NCBI GenBank assembly: GCA_019117005.1
Contig: DXAO01000031.1
Coordinates: 45,598-109,597 of the forward strand
Source: Candidatus Collinsella stercoripullorum
GTDB taxonomy: Bacteria; Actinomycetota; Coriobacteriia; Coriobacteriales; Coriobacteriaceae
Length of the DNA: 64,000 nt
Reading direction: 5' to 3'
Shown here: positions 53,139 through 62,338 of the stretch, one piece after another
Layout of the letters: every line of letters begins with the position of its first letter
Position numbering within the stretch: the stretch's first letter is position 1
Translations under genes and position numbers: made by a program
Notes under the pieces: model-generated
What the model saw: the letters and a program-made list of their open reading frames with translations, nothing else
The model's database searches: none
Told to the model about the DNA's origin: nothing

Positions 53139-53179
53139 TGCGGCCCAACCGACCCGAACCGCGACGAGCGAGGAGCCCC

Positions 53180-54667
53180 GTGACCCGCACCCCCATCGAC
53201 ATAGTCCGCGACAAGCTCGCACGCCGCGCCCGCCTGCGCGCGGACGCGGGCCCCCGGTTCCGGGAGGCGCCGGCGGGCTCGGTCCCCGTCGGCGCCGCGC
53301 CCCGGGCGCGCTCCGAGCGCCGGCGCGAGCCCGGCCCGCTCGCCCGCCTCGTCAACCGCTGGTGGACGCGGCTGCTCGAAGCGGTGTACGAGGGGTCCCT
53401 CTCCGAGCAGGAGGCGCGCTACGAGGAGGGCAGCACCGTCCGCGACTACCTGTGGAACACGGTGGGCACGACGCTGTGGGGCTTCACCTTCCCCGCCCTC
53501 ACCGTGGTGGCCACCCAGCTCGCCGGCGCCGAGGGCGCGGGCATGTTCTCCATGGCGTTCGCGGTGGGCACGCTGCTGATGATCGCGGCCAACTACGGCA
53601 TCCGCAACTACCAGGTCTCGGACCTCGAGGAGGTCAACTCCTTTGCGTCCTACCAGGTGAACCGCTGGCTCACCGGGGCCCTGGCGCTCGTCGCGGGCAT
53701 CCTGTACTGCGCCCTGCGCGACTACGACGCCTCCATGACGACCATCTGCCTGGGGGTCTTCGTGTACAAGGTGCTCGACGGCGTGGGCGATGTCTACGAG
53801 GGGCGCCTGCAGCAGGCCGACAAGCTCTACCTCGCCGGGGTCAGCCAGGCCCTGCGCTCCGCCGCCGCGATCGCGGGCTTCACGGCGGTCCTGCTCGTCA
53901 CCCGGAGCCTCGAGGCCGCCTCGGTGGGGATGGCGGTCGCCGCGGCGGCGACCTTCGTGCTCGTGACGGTCCCGCTCGCCCTGCTCGAGACCGAGAAGTC
54001 CCGCCGGGCGAGCTCGCGCGAGGTCGTCCGGCTGTTCCGCCAGGGCGCCGCGCTGTTCGCCGCGCTGTTCCTGTTCAACCTGATCGAGAGCATGCCGAAG
54101 TTCGCTATGGAGGGCGCCCTCCCCTACGAGAACCAGCTCTACTTCAACGCGCTCTACTTCCCGGCGCAGGGCATCCTGCTCGCCACCGGGTTCATCTACA
54201 AGCCGCAGCTCGTCCGGCTCGCCGGCATCTGGTCGAACCCCCGCAAGCGCCGGCGGTTCGACCTCGTCATCGCCGCGGTGCTCGCCGTGGTCGTCGCGAT
54301 CTCCGTCGCGGTGGGGGCCTTCATGGGGTGGGCGGGCATCCCCCTCATGAGCTTCATGTACGGCCTGGACTTCGAGCCCTTCCGCCCGCTCGCCTACGCG
54401 ATGGTGGCCGCCGGCGGCGTCACCGCCGCGATCGACTTCATCTACGCGATCATCACCGTGCTGCGCCGCCAGGGCGACGTGATGCGCCTGTACCTCATCG
54501 CCTTCGCGGCGTCGGCCGCGCTCCCGTTCGTCCTGGTGCGCGTCATCGGGCTCGCCGGCGCGGTGGCGAGCTACCTCGCCGTGATGGCGCTGCTGCTCGG
54601 CCTGCTCATCTGGCAGTACGCGCGGATCCGCCGCGAGATCGACCGGAGCCGCGACCCCTTCGCCTGA
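53180..54667 (+). CDS. Polysaccharide flippase-like membrane protein (MOP/Wzx type)
   Basis: 495 residues from GTG after AGGAGCCCC. A basic cytoplasmic start of about 80 residues is followed by 12-14 helices beginning STVRDYLWNTVGTTLWGFTF. NYGIRNYQVSD near 150 and the paired six-helix halves match the polysaccharide-transport branch of the MOP superfamily. It probably flips a lipid-linked sugar. No glycosyltransferases adjoin, so the cargo is unknown. Confidence 0.8.
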   Translation: MTRTPIDIVRDKLARRARLRADAGPRFREAPAGSVPVGAAPRARSERRREPGPLARLVNRWWTRLLEAVYEGSLSEQEARYEEGSTVRDYLWNTVGTTLWGFTFPALTVVATQLAGAEGAGMFSMAFAVGTLLMIAANYGIRNYQVSDLEEVNSFASYQVNRWLTGALALVAGILYCALRDYDASMTTICLGVFVYKVLDGVGDVYEGRLQQADKLYLAGVSQALRSAAAIAGFTAVLLVTRSLEAASVGMAVAAAATFVLVTVPLALLETEKSRRASSREVVRLFRQGAALFAALFLFNLIESMPKFAMEGALPYENQLYFNALYFPAQGILLATGFIYKPQLVRLAGIWSNPRKRRRFDLVIAAVLAVVVAISVAVGAFMGWAGIPLMSFMYGLDFEPFRPLAYAMVAAGGVTAAIDFIYAIITVLRRQGDVMRLYLIAFAASAALPFVLVRVIGLAGAVASYLAVMALLLGLLIWQYARIRREIDRSRDPFA

Positions 54668-54793
54668 TACGGCGGCGGGCACCCGCGGGACCGAGGCGGC
54701 GGAGCCGGGAGGGGCGAGAGCCCCAGGGGCCGCCGGCCGCCCGTCCCGCGGGGCGCAGGACCATGGCGGCGGCGCGACGGAAGGGCCGCGGCC

Positions 54794-55627
54794 CTACTCC
54801 CCCTCCTCGATGTCCGCGTAGAAGACGCGCCGGTCGTCGAGGCGCAGGACCCCCACGCGGCCCGCGGGGGCGCCCGCGGCGGCGGAGCAGTCGATGTCGA
54901 CGCGGTCCGCCACCCCTCCGGTGTCCCAGCTCGCCCCCACCTCGACCATGAGGGCCCGCCCGCCCTCGTCCAGCACGCCGCCGCACATGAGGTCGGCGTA
55001 GCGTCCGAGCAGGACGGTGGGCGTGTGGCCGGAGATCGCCACGGGGCCCGCGCCGTCGCGGCCCACCAGGCCGGTGGGCACGCCCCAGAAGTCGCCGCGG
55101 ATCCACAGCAGGTTCTCGGCGTCCTGGGTCGCCAGGGCGCGCGCGAGCAGGTCGGCGGGGACGCCGCCGTAGCCGCCCTCCCCGCCGAACCCCGCCGTGG
55201 CGAGGTAGGCGCGCAGCTCGAGCGCGTCGAACCCGGCATGCGCGAGCAGGTAGGTGCGGCCGCCGGCGCGCACCGCATCGGCCAGCGGAAGGTTGGCCAC
55301 CCAGTCCATGAGGTCGATGTACTCGGCGTGCGGGCAGGCGTCGAGGCCCGCGGCGGTGGCGGAACCCCCGTTCATCTCCCAGGTGAGCAGGTCCACCTGG
55401 TCCCCGGTGGCGAGCGTCGAGAGCATCATGTGCTCGTGGTTGCCCATGAGCACGCGGGCGTTGTGCAGCCCGCGGACCAGGCGCATGACCCCCACGGGGT
55501 CGGGGCCGCGGTCCACCATGTCGCCCAGCACGTAGACGATGTCGTCCGCGCCGGGGGCGGCGAGCTCGAGCGCGCGGTCGAGCGCGCGCAGGTGACCGTG
55601 CGCATCCGATGTCACGTACGTCGCCAT
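54794..55627 (-). CDS. ApaH/PrpE-like metallophosphatase
   Basis: 277 residues, calcineurin fold. Metal motifs: DAHGH (position 8), VLGDMVDRGPD near 33, LMGNHEHMML near 60, LLAHAGFDA near 128 and ISGHTPTV near 198. Likely hydrolyses dinucleoside tetraphosphates or a phosphoprotein. A dyad GTTCAAGTTGAAC lies in its leader. Confidence 0.88.
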   Translation of the reverse strand: MATYVTSDAHGHLRALDRALELAAPGADDIVYVLGDMVDRGPDPVGVMRLVRGLHNARVLMGNHEHMMLSTLATGDQVDLLTWEMNGGSATAAGLDACPHAEYIDLMDWVANLPLADAVRAGGRTYLLAHAGFDALELRAYLATAGFGGEGGYGGVPADLLARALATQDAENLLWIRGDFWGVPTGLVGRDGAGPVAISGHTPTVLLGRYADLMCGGVLDEGGRALMVEVGASWDTGGVADRVDIDCSAAAGAPAGRVGVLRLDDRRVFYADIEEGE

Positions 55628-55650
55628 GGGCTGCCCTCACAATCCTTAAG

Positions 55651-55671
55651 GTTCAAGTTGAACGTTATTGT
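55651..55671 (-). promoter_or_regulatory. -10 and dyad of the metallophosphatase gene
   Basis: Minus-strand -10 TACAAT (55666-55671) next to the perfect dyad GTTCAA-G-TTGAAC (55651-55663), which covers the likely RNA start 24-36 nt before the coding start. Confidence 0.4.
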
Positions 55672-55829
55672 AACGCGTCGCAACCCGGGGTGCGAGAGCC
55701 GGCGGCGGGCGGCGGGGAGCGTCGGCGGGGACGGTTTCGCGATGATTAACGAATGTGCCGCGCATACTCCACTATGCTAGAGTTATGCACACTGTTCGCC
55801 GATCTATGCAGTTTAGGAGGTCCACGCCG

Positions 55830-56960
55830 ATGGGACGGGTGCACAACTTCTCCGCCGGTCCGGCGGCGCTGCCCGCCAGCGTGCTCGCCGAGGTCGCATC
55901 CGAGCTCCCCGATTACCGCGGGTGCGGCATGTCGGTCCTGGAGATGAGCCATCGCTCGGGCGCCTACCGCGCGATCTTCGACGAGACCGAGGCGTGCCTG
56001 CGCCGCCTGCTCGGCATCCCCTCCTCCTACCGCGTGCTGTTCCTGCAGGGCGGCGCCACCCTCGGGTTCGCCTCCGTGCCCATGAACCTCATGCGCACCC
56101 GCCGCGCCGGCTACATCGTGTCCGGGCACTTCGCGCGCAAGGCCTGGCGCGAGGCGGCGCGCTACGGCGACGCCGAGCTGCTCGCGTCGAGCGAGGGCTC
56201 CGGCTTCGACCGCATCCCGGACCTCTCGGGCATCCCCGCGCGCTGCGCCGCCGGGGACCTGGACTACGTGCACATCTGCCAGAACAACACCATCTTCGGC
56301 ACCATGTACCGGGAGCTCCCCGACGCCGCGGGCGTCCCGCTCGCGGCGGACGTGTCGAGCTGCTTCCTCTCCTTCCCGCTCGACGTCGAGCGCTACGGCC
56401 TGCTGTACGCGGGCGCCCAGAAGAACGCCGGCCCGGCCGGCGTCACCGTGCTCATCGTGCGCGACGACCTGCTCGGCGAGGGCCCCGCCCTCCCCTGCTG
56501 CCCGAGCTACCTCGACTTCCGCGCGCAGGCGGACGCGGGCTCCATGCTCAACACGCCCAACACCTTCGGCATCTACCTGTGCGGCAAGGTGTTCTCCTGG
56601 ATCGAGCGGACGGGCGGCCTTCCCGCCATGGAGCGGCGCAACCGCGCCAAGGCCGAGCTCCTGTACCGCGCCCTCGACGACAGCCCGCTGTTCTCGGGCA
56701 CCGCGCAGCGCGGGTCCCGCTCCATCGCCAACGTCTGCTTCCGCACCCCGACGCCCGAGCTGGACGCCGCCTTCATCGAGGGCGCCCGCGCGCGCGGGAT
56801 CGAGGGCGTCGCGGGGCACCGCCTCGTGGGCGGCATGCGCGCGAGCATCTACAACGCGGTCGAGATGGAGTCCGTCGAAGCCCTCGTCGCCTACATGCGC
56901 GCGTTCGAGGCGGCGCACCCCGCCGAGGCGGAGGCCGCCGCGGACGGGCGATCTTCGTAG
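55830..56960 (+). CDS. serC: Phosphoserine aminotransferase
   Basis: 376 residues. HNFSAGPAALP at the start, VLFLQGGATLGF near 72 and PLP lysine in YAGAQKNAGPAG near 195 are SerC signatures. Transfers the amino group from glutamate to 3-phosphohydroxypyruvate. Start at 55830 follows TAGGAGG. serA follows 163 nt downstream. No serB is present in the window. Confidence 0.95.
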   Translation: MGRVHNFSAGPAALPASVLAEVASELPDYRGCGMSVLEMSHRSGAYRAIFDETEACLRRLLGIPSSYRVLFLQGGATLGFASVPMNLMRTRRAGYIVSGHFARKAWREAARYGDAELLASSEGSGFDRIPDLSGIPARCAAGDLDYVHICQNNTIFGTMYRELPDAAGVPLAADVSSCFLSFPLDVERYGLLYAGAQKNAGPAGVTVLIVRDDLLGEGPALPCCPSYLDFRAQADAGSMLNTPNTFGIYLCGKVFSWIERTGGLPAMERRNRAKAELLYRALDDSPLFSGTAQRGSRSIANVCFRTPTPELDAAFIEGARARGIEGVAGHRLVGGMRASIYNAVEMESVEALVAYMRAFEAAHPAEAEAAADGRSS

Positions 56961-57123
56961 CCCGCTTCCCGCGGGCCTCCCCGAACCCGGGCCGACGCGC
57001 CCGACCGTGCATCGGGCCGCGCGGGCCGTGTCCGCGCCGCCCCTCCCCCGATATCCCCCGGGCGCCCTCCCCGCGCGCCCGTGCCCGCTGCGCCCCCACG
57101 GGGCCCGGGCGGAAAGGACCACC

Positions 57124-58287
57124 ATGCGCTACATCAAGACCATCGACGACATCACCCGCGACGGCGAGGTCACCTTCGGCGAGGGCTACGAGTTCGTGGA
57201 GGACGCCGCGCGCGCCGACGCCATCCTCATGCGCTCGACCGACCTGCACGGCTACGACCTGCCCGAGGGCATCCGCGCCATCGCGCGCTGCGGGGCGGGC
57301 GTCAACAACATCCCCATCGAGGAGTACGCCCGCCGCGGCGTCGTGGTGTTCAACTCCCCCGGCGCCAACGCGAACGCCGTGAAGGAGATCGTCATCGCCA
57401 TGATGATCCTGTCGAGCCGCGGCGTCGTGCAGTCCATGGAGTGGGTCCGCGCGCACGCCGACGACCCCGACATCCTCGTCAACGCGGAGAAGGCCAAGAA
57501 GGCGTTCGTGGGGCGCGAGCTCAAGGGCAAGCGCATCGGCGTCATCGGCCTGGGCAACGTCGGCTCCAAGGTGGCCAACGCCGCGGTCGACCTCGGCATG
57601 GACGTCTACGGGTACGACCCGTTCATCTCAGTCGAGCACGCCTGGGCGCTGTCGCAGAACGTGCAGCGCGTGGGGACGCTCGAGGACCTCTGCCGCGGAT
57701 GCGACTACCTCACCGTCCACGTGCCCAGCAAGGCCGACACCGTGGGCATGATCTCCACCGAGCAGCTCGACCTGCTCGCCCCGGGCGCGGTCCTCATCAA
57801 CTTCGCGCGCGAGACCATCGTCGACGAGGACGCGGTCAACACGGCGCTCCATCAGGGCCGCCTCTCCTGGTTCGCCACCGACTTCGCCACGCCCAAGACC
57901 GTGCTCATGCCCAACACCTTCATCACCACGCACTCGGGCGCCGGGACCGGGGAGGCGGAGGCCAACTGCGCGGACATGGCGATCTCCGAGCTCAAGGACT
58001 ACCTGGAGAACGGCAACATCGCGCATTCGGTCAACTACCCCGCCTGCTCCATGGGCAAGGCGCGCGCGGCGAGCCGCATCGCCTGCCTGCACGCCAACGT
58101 CCCCAACATGATCGGCCAGATCACCCGCATCCTTGCCGAGGACAACGCCAACGTCCAGCGCATGGTGAACGAGAGCGCCGGAGAGAACGCCTACACGATG
58201 TTCGACACCGACGAGCACCTGGACGGCTCCACCATCGAGGCGCTCAAGCGCATCCCGGCCGTCTACCGCGTGCGCGTGATCAAGTAG
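57124..58287 (+). CDS. serA: D-3-phosphoglycerate dehydrogenase with ACT domain
   Basis: 387 residues, the short ACT-bearing form. NAD motif IGVIGLGNVGSKVA near 137; catalytic Arg in INFARET near 228, Glu in VDED-context and His in TTHSGAGTGEAE near 275. Residues 315-387 are the ACT domain that senses serine (VPNMIGQITRILAEDNANVQ). First step of serine synthesis. SD GGAAAGGACC. A hairpin ends the unit at 58332-58362. Confidence 0.95.
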   Translation: MRYIKTIDDITRDGEVTFGEGYEFVEDAARADAILMRSTDLHGYDLPEGIRAIARCGAGVNNIPIEEYARRGVVVFNSPGANANAVKEIVIAMMILSSRGVVQSMEWVRAHADDPDILVNAEKAKKAFVGRELKGKRIGVIGLGNVGSKVANAAVDLGMDVYGYDPFISVEHAWALSQNVQRVGTLEDLCRGCDYLTVHVPSKADTVGMISTEQLDLLAPGAVLINFARETIVDEDAVNTALHQGRLSWFATDFATPKTVLMPNTFITTHSGAGTGEAEANCADMAISELKDYLENGNIAHSVNYPACSMGKARAASRIACLHANVPNMIGQITRILAEDNANVQRMVNESAGENAYTMFDTDEHLDGSTIEALKRIPAVYRVRVIK

Positions 58288-58331
58288 CCACACGGTCGCA
58301 TGCGGCGTGAAGCACTGCCCCGCCGCTTGCA

Positions 58332-58362
58332 GGGCCCTGTCCTACAATATGGGACAGGGCCC
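58332..58362 (+). terminator. Hairpin after serA
   Basis: 11-bp perfect stem GGGCCCTGTCC/GGACAGGGCCC with loop TACAATATG, then ACCCATTTTG. Could end serCA. The loop contains TACAAT, so promoter overlap for the next gene is possible. Confidence 0.6.
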
Positions 58363-58391
58363 ACCCATTTTGAAATCTGCAGAAGGTTGGC

Positions 58392-59606
58392 ATGGACGCT
58401 TGGAGCCTTGCGCAAATGCTGGTGCGTATCGACAGCACCGATCCCGGAGCGTATGAGGGCGATCTCGCCCGCGCGATCGAGTCGATGGTCGAGGCGAACC
58501 TGACGAAGCTGCCGGGCGATATCGGTCGGCACATCTCCCTCGAGCGGCTCGAGGTGCTACCCGACCGGAGCAACCTCATGGTGACGGTCCCGGGAACGGG
58601 TCCCGATCCCCGCCTCGTCTACATCTGCCACATGGACACGGTCGTGGCAGGCGACGGATGGTCGCGCGAGACCCCGCCGTTCGGCGGCGTCGTGCACGGA
58701 GACAGGCTTTACGGCCGAGGCGCCTGCGACATGAAAAGCGGACTTGCCTGCGCGCTCTCGGCGCTGTTCGGCCTTCTCGAAGACATCGCGATGAGCGGTT
58801 CGCTTCCCCAGCGCGGCTTCTCGCTGATCTGCACCGTGGACGAGGAGGATCGGATGCGCGGTGCCGAGGCCGCTATCGCGGCGGGCTGGGTCGGGCCGCG
58901 CGAATGGGTGCTTGACACCGAGCCGACCGATGGACAGATCCAGGTGGCGCACAAGGGCCGCACATGGTTCGAACTGACGATGACAGGTGTCACCGCCCAC
59001 GCGAGCCAGCCCTGGGAGGGTGCCGATGCGATCGCCGCGATGGCGGAGGCCATCTCGAGCATACGCCGCTCGTTCGCCTCGCTTCCTGCCCACGACGAGC
59101 TCGGCCCCTCCACCGTCACCTTCGGTCAGATCGAAGGCGGGTACCAGCCCTACGTGGTGCCCGATTCCTGTACGACGTGGATCGATATGCGCCTCGCGCC
59201 GCCAACGGACACGCGCGCCGCGTGCCGCATCGTCACCGACGCGATCGAAAAGGCGGAGTCCAGCGTGCCAGGCGCACATGGCGGCTTCCGCATCACCGGC
59301 GACCGCTCCGCCGTCGAACGCGATCCGAACTCGCCGCTCCTCGCCGCCCTGTCCGACACCGTCCGCGCCACAACCGGGCAACCCGCCGACATCGGGTTCT
59401 TTACCGGCTACACCGATACCGCTGTCATCGCCAGCACCTGTTCCAACCGCACGTGCCTGTCGTACGGTCCCGGCTCGCTCGCGCTTGCCCATAAGCCCAA
59501 CGAGTACGTGCCGAAAGCCGACGTGATGCGCGTGGAGGCCGTGCTTCGGGCTCTCATGCGCAAAACGCTTTGGCATACGAACTGCCAAACAGACACCACG
59601 TTCTAG
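58392..59606 (+). CDS. M20-family metallopeptidase (ArgE/DapE type)
   Basis: 404 residues. Metal ligands in YICHMDTVV near 77 and GRGACDMKSGLA near 110; general base and ligand in CTVDEEDRM near 150; dimer domain TAHASQPWEGADAI near 200; last ligand in SLALAHKPNEYVPK near 370. Probable di-zinc deacylase or peptidase on small N-acyl or peptide substrates. First gene of a block with lower GC. Confidence 0.88.
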   Translation: MDAWSLAQMLVRIDSTDPGAYEGDLARAIESMVEANLTKLPGDIGRHISLERLEVLPDRSNLMVTVPGTGPDPRLVYICHMDTVVAGDGWSRETPPFGGVVHGDRLYGRGACDMKSGLACALSALFGLLEDIAMSGSLPQRGFSLICTVDEEDRMRGAEAAIAAGWVGPREWVLDTEPTDGQIQVAHKGRTWFELTMTGVTAHASQPWEGADAIAAMAEAISSIRRSFASLPAHDELGPSTVTFGQIEGGYQPYVVPDSCTTWIDMRLAPPTDTRAACRIVTDAIEKAESSVPGAHGGFRITGDRSAVERDPNSPLLAALSDTVRATTGQPADIGFFTGYTDTAVIASTCSNRTCLSYGPGSLALAHKPNEYVPKADVMRVEAVLRALMRKTLWHTNCQTDTTF

Positions 59607-60529
59607 GCCACCAGCAGCGCCATAAGGGGGATCGTGACGACCGAGGCGAATACCGACAGGAACATACCCTGCATCACGGGCTTGGCGTCCATACCGTACA
59701 TGAGACAGTACAGGATGCCGTTCGTGGCGACGGGCATAGCCTGACCGAGCACGATGACCGCAAGCGTGAGCTGCGTGGGGGCGATGCCGCGAAACACGCA
59801 GAACAGTAGAAGCGGCACGCCGACCAAGCGCATGGCGCAGGCGACATAGGCACGCCAGTTGGTAACCATCTCGCATGCGGAATAGTTCGCCAACGATGAG
59901 CCGCAGATGAGCAAGGCGGCCGGGGTGGTGAACGCGCCGCAGTTGGACAGGCCGTCGCCCAGAACGCCCAGGTCGTTGACGCCAGCCAGCGCCATCGCAA
60001 GCACGACCACACTGGCGCCGAGCATAGGCGATAGCAGCCGCTTCGCGCTCTCACGCGCCACCTTAGCGACACCCCCCTCGGGAACGCCCGAGATCATGAG
60101 GACACCGGCGCTGCTGGATAGGATGTACCAGGGGATGTTGGCGATGGCGGCATAGAGTACCGCATCGGGCCCCAACACCGCTCCGAGCACAGGAAACCCG
60201 ATGAAGCCGACGTTGCCGAACGCGATAACGAAGCTGTAGGCACCGCTCTCGGAGGCGTGCAAGAGACGCGGTACGACGAAAGCGGCAGCCACCGCGATGA
60301 CGTAACCGATTGCCGACAGCCCCAGCAGCTGGAGCAGCACCTCGGCGGGCGGCAGCTCTCGGTCGCACACGGAAACCAAGATCATGCACGGCAATGTGAT
60401 GTTGATCACGAGCTTGGACATCGCGCCATCGAACTCTCCCCCCATGAAGCCGAGCTTGTGGGCGGCATATCCGATGATGATGGGTATGGCGAGCGTCACC
60501 ATCGTCAAAGCGGTGTCGATAAATCCCAT
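59603..60529 (-). CDS. AEC-family transporter (auxin efflux carrier type)
   Basis: 308 residues with ten hydrophobic segments in two five-helix halves. KLVINITLPCMILVSV near 39, FGNVGFIGFPVLGAVLG near 105 and the C-terminal AMPVATNGILYCLMYGMD fit the AEC family, which in bacteria moves malate and other carboxylates. It overlaps the M20 gene end by 4 nt on the opposite strand. Weak SD. Confidence 0.85.
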   Translation of the reverse strand: MGFIDTALTMVTLAIPIIIGYAAHKLGFMGGEFDGAMSKLVINITLPCMILVSVCDRELPPAEVLLQLLGLSAIGYVIAVAAAFVVPRLLHASESGAYSFVIAFGNVGFIGFPVLGAVLGPDAVLYAAIANIPWYILSSSAGVLMISGVPEGGVAKVARESAKRLLSPMLGASVVVLAMALAGVNDLGVLGDGLSNCGAFTTPAALLICGSSLANYSACEMVTNWRAYVACAMRLVGVPLLLFCVFRGIAPTQLTLAVIVLGQAMPVATNGILYCLMYGMDAKPVMQGMFLSVFASVVTIPLMALLVA

Positions 60530-60637
60530 GTGAAGCAGTCCCCCGACATTTCCAGTGCGTAAGGTCTTCAGGATACACCCGCCTGCTGCGGTATCATGAC
60601 GAGACGGCAAACCCGATTCGGCGAGAAAGGCACCGAT

Positions 60638-61894
60638 ATGCGCGTGCTCCCCTTCCCTTGCATCCGTCCCATTCCCGCGCACGCCGCCGAGGTGGCTGCG
60701 CTGCCCTACGACGTCTTCGACCGCGCGGAAGCGGCCGAGTACGTGCGCGATCGTCCGCTGTCGTTCCTGAACATCGACCGCCCGGAGACGCAGTTCGCAC
60801 CCGACCAGGACATGTACGCACCGGAAGTCTATGCGCGCGCTGCCGGGTTGCTCCGGGAGCGCATGGACGATGGGACCTATATCGCCGATACCAACCGCGC
60901 GTACTACATTTACGAACTGCGCATGGGCGCGCATGTTCAGACCGGCCTCGTGGGCATCTGCGCAATCGATGAGTACGAGGATGGGACCATCAAGCGCCAT
61001 GAGCTCACGCGCGAGGACAAGGAACGCGACCGCATCGAGCACATGCGCGCGCTCGGCTGCCAGACCGGCCCGATCTTTTTGACCTACCGCGACCAGCCAG
61101 TGCTCGACATCATCATTAACGCCGCGAAGGAGTCCACGCCGATCTATCGCTTCTGCGACGATGAGAGCGTGGAGCAGACGGTGTGGGAGGTCGTGCGCGA
61201 AGACGCCGTCGAAGCGATCCACGCCATGTTCGACCATGTGCCCTGCGCCTACATCGCCGATGGGCACCACCGCACCGCATCGGCGGTGAAAGTCGCCCAG
61301 GCGATGCGCGACCAAGCGCGCGAAGACGGCACGCTCACCGGCAAGGAACCGTTCAACTTCTTTCTGTCGGTTCTGTTTCCCGCCAGTCAGCTCGCGATCC
61401 TGCCGTACAACCGCGTGATCGCCGACCGTGCGGGACTTACCGTCGACGAGCTGCTGGAGCGCATGCGCGTGGCAGGCTTCGAGATTCTCGAAGCGGACGC
61501 AGCCGTAAAGCCCGAGGCGGCTGGAGTGATCGGCATGTTCACCGATGGCCGCTGGTGGCGCCTCACCTTCAGTGAGGCGCTTGCCGCCGAGGTCGCCTCG
61601 GCGGACCCTGTATCCGCCCTCGACGTGTCGGTCCTGCAGGAGCGCGTACTGACCCCGATCATGGATATCGGAGACGTGCGCACCGATCCGCGCATCAGTT
61701 TCGTAGGCGGCATCCGTGGGACCGATGAGCTCGAACAGCGCGCAGGCGATACGGGCGTAGCGTTCTCCATGCACGCGACATCCATCGACGAGCTGCTATC
61801 CGTGGCAGATGCCGGCCTGCTCATGCCGCCCAAGTCGACGTGGTTCGAGCCCAAGCTGCGCAGCGGCCTGTTCATCCACCGTATCGCGAAATAA
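60638..61894 (+). CDS. DUF1015 family protein
   Basis: 418 residues. PFPCIRPIPAHAAEVAALPYDVF at the start (anchors FPCIRPIP and AALPYDVF), TREDKERDRIEHMR near 125 and YIADGHHRTASAVKVAQAM near 205 (anchor IADGHHR) are typical. The ADGHHR motif recalls ParB/sulfiredoxin-like nucleotide sites. DUF1015 genes are often close to serA/serC in anaerobes, and here serCA lies 2.4 kb upstream. Function is unproven; a serine-related kinase activity has been suggested for relatives. SD AGAAAGG. Confidence 0.85.
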   Translation: MRVLPFPCIRPIPAHAAEVAALPYDVFDRAEAAEYVRDRPLSFLNIDRPETQFAPDQDMYAPEVYARAAGLLRERMDDGTYIADTNRAYYIYELRMGAHVQTGLVGICAIDEYEDGTIKRHELTREDKERDRIEHMRALGCQTGPIFLTYRDQPVLDIIINAAKESTPIYRFCDDESVEQTVWEVVREDAVEAIHAMFDHVPCAYIADGHHRTASAVKVAQAMRDQAREDGTLTGKEPFNFFLSVLFPASQLAILPYNRVIADRAGLTVDELLERMRVAGFEILEADAAVKPEAAGVIGMFTDGRWWRLTFSEALAAEVASADPVSALDVSVLQERVLTPIMDIGDVRTDPRISFVGGIRGTDELEQRAGDTGVAFSMHATSIDELLSVADAGLLMPPKSTWFEPKLRSGLFIHRIAK

Positions 61895-61944
61895 CGGCCG
61901 GCAACCGCTTTGCGCGCACGCGCGGGACGCAAAAACCATGCATA

Positions 61945-62081
61945 GCTCTAGGGCGCGATTTTTCGGTGCCCTTCGCCGGTATGGACGATACCCCTTACGA
62001 AAACCCCAGTTCGTTCCTGCGGCTTTATCCACGGGTATCCGGCATATCGACAACAGGCACCGATAAATCGCGCCCTAGAGC
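61945..62081. mobile_element. MITE-like element with 26-bp terminal inverted repeats
   Basis: 137 bp. The arms 61945-61970 and 62056-62081 match in 25 of 26 positions as inverted repeats, starting GCTCTAGGGCGCGATTT and ending GGTGCC inward. Inside, GCCGG...ATACCC and GGGTATCCGGC also pair partly, so the whole can fold into one long hairpin. No ORF and no clear target-site duplication. It lies in the 444-nt gap between DUF1015 and proC. Confidence 0.75.
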
Positions 62082-62271
62082 ATCCGGGCGAAACGGCGAA
62101 TTTGATTCGGTTCATTTTTATGCGGAACAGGATTCGCAATCTGGCAGGATAATGTCCGCCTATACATCGCCGCTGCACGCCGCCCGCTTCTCGCGCGGAA
62201 TGGCGGCCACCAGAGATAAGCCGGGCTTATCACCCGCATGCGCATGCCCCGTTGACGCGCGCCGGCCGAAA

Positions 62272-62308
62272 GGCGTCCGGGTCGTCACGCTGTGACAACC
62301 CGGACGCC
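62272..62308 (-). terminator. Terminator of proC
   Basis: Minus-strand 11-bp stem GGCGTCCGGGT/ACCCGGACGCC (with an inner GTCAC/GTGAC helix), then TTT. It lies 31 nt after the proC stop. Confidence 0.75.
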
Positions 62309-62338
62309 TACCTGGATGTACCGAATCGCGAGTGCCCG

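Noticed and set aside
52917..53179. Small gene between the lactate permease and the Wzx-like flippase
   Set aside because: The frame has no ribosome-binding site and overlaps the operator-like dyad and the TATAAT element.
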